Origin: Dehalococcoidia bacterium
Lineage (GTDB): Bacteria; Chloroflexota; Dehalococcoidia; JACPQF01
Assembly: GCA_030650265.1 (NCBI GenBank)
Contig: JAUSEJ010000793.1
Coordinates: 1 to 9,523 of the forward strand
Length of the DNA: 9,523 nt
Reading direction: 5' to 3'
In this document: piece after piece, positions 7,178 to 9,523 of the stretch
Numbering within the stretch: position 1 is the first letter of the stretch
How the letters are laid out: every line of letters starts with the position of its first letter
The notes under the pieces: model-generated
The model's database searches: none
What the model was told of the DNA's origin: nothing
Seen by the model: only the letters and a program-made list of their open reading frames with translations
Program-made: the position numbers and the translations under genes

Positions 7178-8155
7178 ATGCGTGATCCCATCTTCAAACT
7201 TGCCCGTGTGCTTCTCTTGTGCGCCGGTCTGGCAGCCACGACGACGTTGTTCAGTGCCTGTCAAACCACCGAACCTGGCCAGGAAGTGAGCCTTTTCAAC
7301 ATCAACCGGGACGAGAAGCATATTCCCGATCTGCCGCGAAAAGATGCGCTGCGGATCGCCGTGGCATCGATGATCACCCCCAAGGAGACGATCGATGTAT
7401 ACCAACAGATAGTAGATTATCTGGGGGAAGAACTGGGGCGACCCGTCGAGTTGATCCAGCGAAAAACCTACGCCGAGGTCAATGACCTCCTTCGTCAACA
7501 TCTCACCGATATTGCTTTTGTCTGCACTCAAGCCTACGTCGAGGGCAACCGGGATTTCGGATTGGAGCTGGTGGCAGCGCCCGTGGTACGGGGGCAGGCA
7601 GTTTACTATTCGTACCTCATTGTTCCGCTCGATAGTCCTGCCAGGGAGTTGAAAGATCTGAGAGGCAAGTCATTTGCTTTTACCGATCCTCTTTCCGCTT
7701 CGGGAAGACTCGTGCCTACTTACCTTCTGGCTAGAGAAGGGGAGACCCCTGAATCATTCTTCTCCAACTACGTCTTTACCTACGCTCACAGCAATTCCAT
7801 CACTGCGGTCGCTAGAAGGATCGTGGAAGGCGCTGCGGTAGATAGCCTGGTATGGGATTACGCCGACGCCACCAATCCAAAGTTCACCTCTCGCACGAAG
7901 ATCATATACCGATCGGAGGCGATCGGCTCCCCCCCGGTTGTGGTTCACCCGGACCTGGAACCCGGCCTCAAAGCGAGGCTAAAGACCGCCTTGCTTAGCA
8001 TGAACGAGACAAAACAGGGAGAAGATATTCTGTCCAAGGCCATGATCGATCGATTTGTAATCGGCGACGATCGAGCCTACGATGTTGTCCGTCAGATGCT
8101 GGACTCACTTGACAAGAACAGGGGTTCTCAATCCACCCTCCCGACTGGACGATAA
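7178..8155 (+). CDS. PhnD-like periplasmic substrate-binding lipoprotein, probable sensor accessory
   Basis: This 325-residue protein has a lipoprotein signal: basic start, hydrophobic stretch of residues 8-27, and a lipobox-like LFSAC with the lipidated C28. The mature part from about residue 49 begins LRIAVASMITPKETIDVYQQIVDYL, the typical opening of the PhnD/SsuA/transferrin-like fold. It continues with recognisable family segments around VNDLLRQHLTDIAFVC, LKDLRGKSFAFTDPLSASG and IGSPPVVV. The family binds small oxyanions such as phosphonates, phosphite or arsenite. No ABC transporter genes are adjacent. Instead a histidine kinase starts 4 bases later, so a sensory role like that of AioX/ArxX is more likely than transport. 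I chose ATG 7178 (GGAG at 7163-7166) because an upstream in-frame ATG at 7103 would put a 25-residue polar extension before the signal peptide. Ligand is unknown. Confidence 0.9.
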   Translation: MRDPIFKLARVLLLCAGLAATTTLFSACQTTEPGQEVSLFNINRDEKHIPDLPRKDALRIAVASMITPKETIDVYQQIVDYLGEELGRPVELIQRKTYAEVNDLLRQHLTDIAFVCTQAYVEGNRDFGLELVAAPVVRGQAVYYSYLIVPLDSPARELKDLRGKSFAFTDPLSASGRLVPTYLLAREGETPESFFSNYVFTYAHSNSITAVARRIVEGAAVDSLVWDYADATNPKFTSRTKIIYRSEAIGSPPVVVHPDLEPGLKARLKTALLSMNETKQGEDILSKAMIDRFVIGDDRAYDVVRQMLDSLDKNRGSQSTLPTGR

Positions 8156-8159
8156 GTAG

Positions 8160-9452
8160 ATGCCTAACATAGACCTGCGGATGAAGCTGATGCTCGGCGT
8201 TACCTTGATCATGCTGATATCGAGCATCCCATTTATCGTTTTCATACGATCGAAGATGAGCATAATATTGAAGGATGAGCTAAGCCAACGAGGGATCGCG
8301 ATCGCTCATGACCTGGCCGCTCAAAGTGTTGACCTGATCTTGACCTACAACACCTACCAACTTCACGAACTGGTGCATACCGTCCAATCAAGCAATGGGG
8401 ACGTCAACTACGTATATATTGTCGATAACAAGAATAGGCTCCTGGTGCATACCTTCGAGGCAGGCTTCCCCAACGACTTGCTGCAAATGGCTAGTTGGTC
8501 CCCCGGGGATGGGCAAAGAACTCGCCTTCTTCTCACCGAATACGGCCCTCTTCTGGATATCATGGTGCCTATCTATGGGGGGAAAGCCGGCGTAGCCCAC
8601 CTTGGACTTTCCTACGCTCGGGTACAAGACACGATCGACAATGCGATCGGCTGGTTTCTGGTGACCGGCGGATCGGGCTTGCTTATCGCCTGGGCGCTGA
8701 CCTACTTCTCGGTTGGCATGGTGTTGAGACCTCTGGCCAAACTGATGGCGGCCGTCCAGCAGGTGCGCCAGGGCAACTTGAACTGCCGGACGGGAGTCAA
8801 TACCCGAGATGAGATTGGCCGCTTCGGCTTGGCTTTCGATGCCATGGTCGGGGAACTGGAGCAGTCCCGTGCTGACAATCTGCGATTGGCGAGAGAAGCC
8901 AGCATGCTTGAAGCGCAAGCGCAAATGGACAAATTGAGGTCTGAGTTCCTTGCCCGGGCCTCCCACGAGCTGAGAACCCCGGTTGCGGCAATTCAAGGCT
9001 ACGTCGAGACTTTAATGCGGGAGGACATGCGCATCGATAAAGACACTCAGGTAGTTCTGTTTCAAGATATGGAGCAAATCAGCGACCGTTTAAGCCGTTT
9101 GGTTCACGATCTGTTGAACATCTCCAGAATCGATGTCGGTGAGCTAAAGATCAGACAAAACCTGATACCGCTTGAGCCCGCCATCGAGCGAGCGATTCGC
9201 CGGTTCGAGATGCAGACGACGGGACACGTCTTTTGGGCAGAGGTCCCTGAGCAACTTCCTCTGGTCTGGGCGGACCCGGATTTGCTCGACGATGTTCTGG
9301 ATAATCTCCTGTCGAATGCTGTCAAGTACTCTGAGAAAACAACATCAATTACCGTCGCAGTCTACTTTGAGGACTGCTTGGAAACGTCGCCAAGAGAAGC
9401 CCCCATGATCATTGTCTCGGTGAAGGATAGGGGCTTAGGTATTCCTAAGTAG
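8160..9452 (+). CDS. Membrane histidine kinase, C-terminally truncated in its ATPase domain
   Basis: This 430-residue protein has a first membrane helix (about 9-29), an extracytoplasmic sensor region (about 30-162; VNYVYIVDNKNRLLVH is Cache/PAS-like), a second helix (about 163-187) and a HAMP domain (about 188-240). HisKA follows with phospho-acceptor H269 in SHELRTPVAAIQGY, then the start of an HATPase_c domain with N box (DNLLSNAVKYS, 381-391) and G1 box (DRGLGI, 423-428). The frame then stops at 9450-9452, so the usual F and G2 boxes, part of the ATP lid, are missing. The other two forward frames do not restore them in the remaining 71 bases. The gene starts 4 bases after the PhnD-like gene, so the two are co-translated and probably work together across the membrane. 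As read, the kinase may not bind ATP properly. A disrupted gene, a sequencing error or an unusual short form are the options. Confidence 0.85.
   Translation: MPNIDLRMKLMLGVTLIMLISSIPFIVFIRSKMSIILKDELSQRGIAIAHDLAAQSVDLILTYNTYQLHELVHTVQSSNGDVNYVYIVDNKNRLLVHTFEAGFPNDLLQMASWSPGDGQRTRLLLTEYGPLLDIMVPIYGGKAGVAHLGLSYARVQDTIDNAIGWFLVTGGSGLLIAWALTYFSVGMVLRPLAKLMAAVQQVRQGNLNCRTGVNTRDEIGRFGLAFDAMVGELEQSRADNLRLAREASMLEAQAQMDKLRSEFLARASHELRTPVAAIQGYVETLMREDMRIDKDTQVVLFQDMEQISDRLSRLVHDLLNISRIDVGELKIRQNLIPLEPAIERAIRRFEMQTTGHVFWAEVPEQLPLVWADPDLLDDVLDNLLSNAVKYSEKTTSITVAVYFEDCLETSPREAPMIIVSVKDRGLGIPK
9434..9449. repeat. Inverted repeat abutting the kinase stop codon
   Basis: CTTAGG (9434-9439) and CCTAAG (9444-9449) are perfect inverted arms around TATT, ending directly before the TAG stop. 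The arms encode the conserved GLGIPK of the G1 box, so the symmetry may be chance. Its place exactly at the point where kinase homology ends is noted. Confidence 0.3.
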
Positions 9453-9523
9453 GATAGCATAAGTTCTTTTCACTTCTAAGCGACCAATTGCTTTATCGCT
9501 TTTGGTGACAAGGATTCGAAGAA

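Noticed and set aside
9478..9503. Possible terminator AAGCGA/TCGCTT after the kinase stop
   Set aside because: The 6-bp stem has a 12-base loop and only a short T-run, too weak to call.

Overview
The window reads as part of an energy-metabolism locus from an anaerobic or facultatively anaerobic respiring bacterium. All nine supported genes lie on the + strand. Multiheme c-type cytochromes, a Tat-exported molybdopterin oxidoreductase and an NrfD-type quinone protein fit lineages such as Desulfobacterota, Nitrospirota or Chloroflexota. That is a guess from gene content; nothing here fixes the taxon.

Positions 1-5879 hold a tightly packed respiratory operon: (1) the C-terminal end of a membrane-anchored multiheme cytochrome c, cut by the window edge; (2) a four-helix cytochrome b of the formate dehydrogenase gamma type; (3) a Tat-signal molybdopterin oxidoreductase of the PsrA/PhsA/ArrA-like branch; (4) a ferredoxin-like subunit with four [4Fe-4S] sites; (5) an NrfD/PsrC-type integral membrane subunit; (6) a membrane-anchored dodecaheme cytochrome c with a NapC/NirT-like start. 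Genes 3-5 form a classic three-part complex iron-sulfur molybdoenzyme (CISM). Genes 1-2 look like a second quinone-reactive cytochrome b/c module, and gene 6 an electron wire. Electrons probably pass between the menaquinone pool, the extracytoplasmic enzyme and periplasmic cytochromes. Direction and substrate cannot be read from the sequence.

Positions 5933-6601 encode a NarL/LuxR-type response regulator, 53 bases after the dodecaheme gene and probably in the same transcript. A stretch of about 575 bases (6602-7177) without a convincing gene follows. It contains paired palindromes and two perfect hairpins.

Positions 7178-9452 encode a PhnD-like substrate-binding lipoprotein and, 4 bases later, a membrane histidine kinase. 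This resembles the binding-protein/kinase/regulator layouts (AioXSR, ArxXSR type) that control oxyanion-metabolising molybdoenzymes. The kinase reading frame stops inside its ATPase domain just after the DxGxG box, and the sequence beyond is AT-rich.

The points most worth attention are: alanine at the position where the PsrA/PhsA/ArrA family normally has the molybdenum-ligating cysteine; the combination of two quinone modules with a 12-heme cytochrome; the putative three-component sensor; and the truncated kinase.
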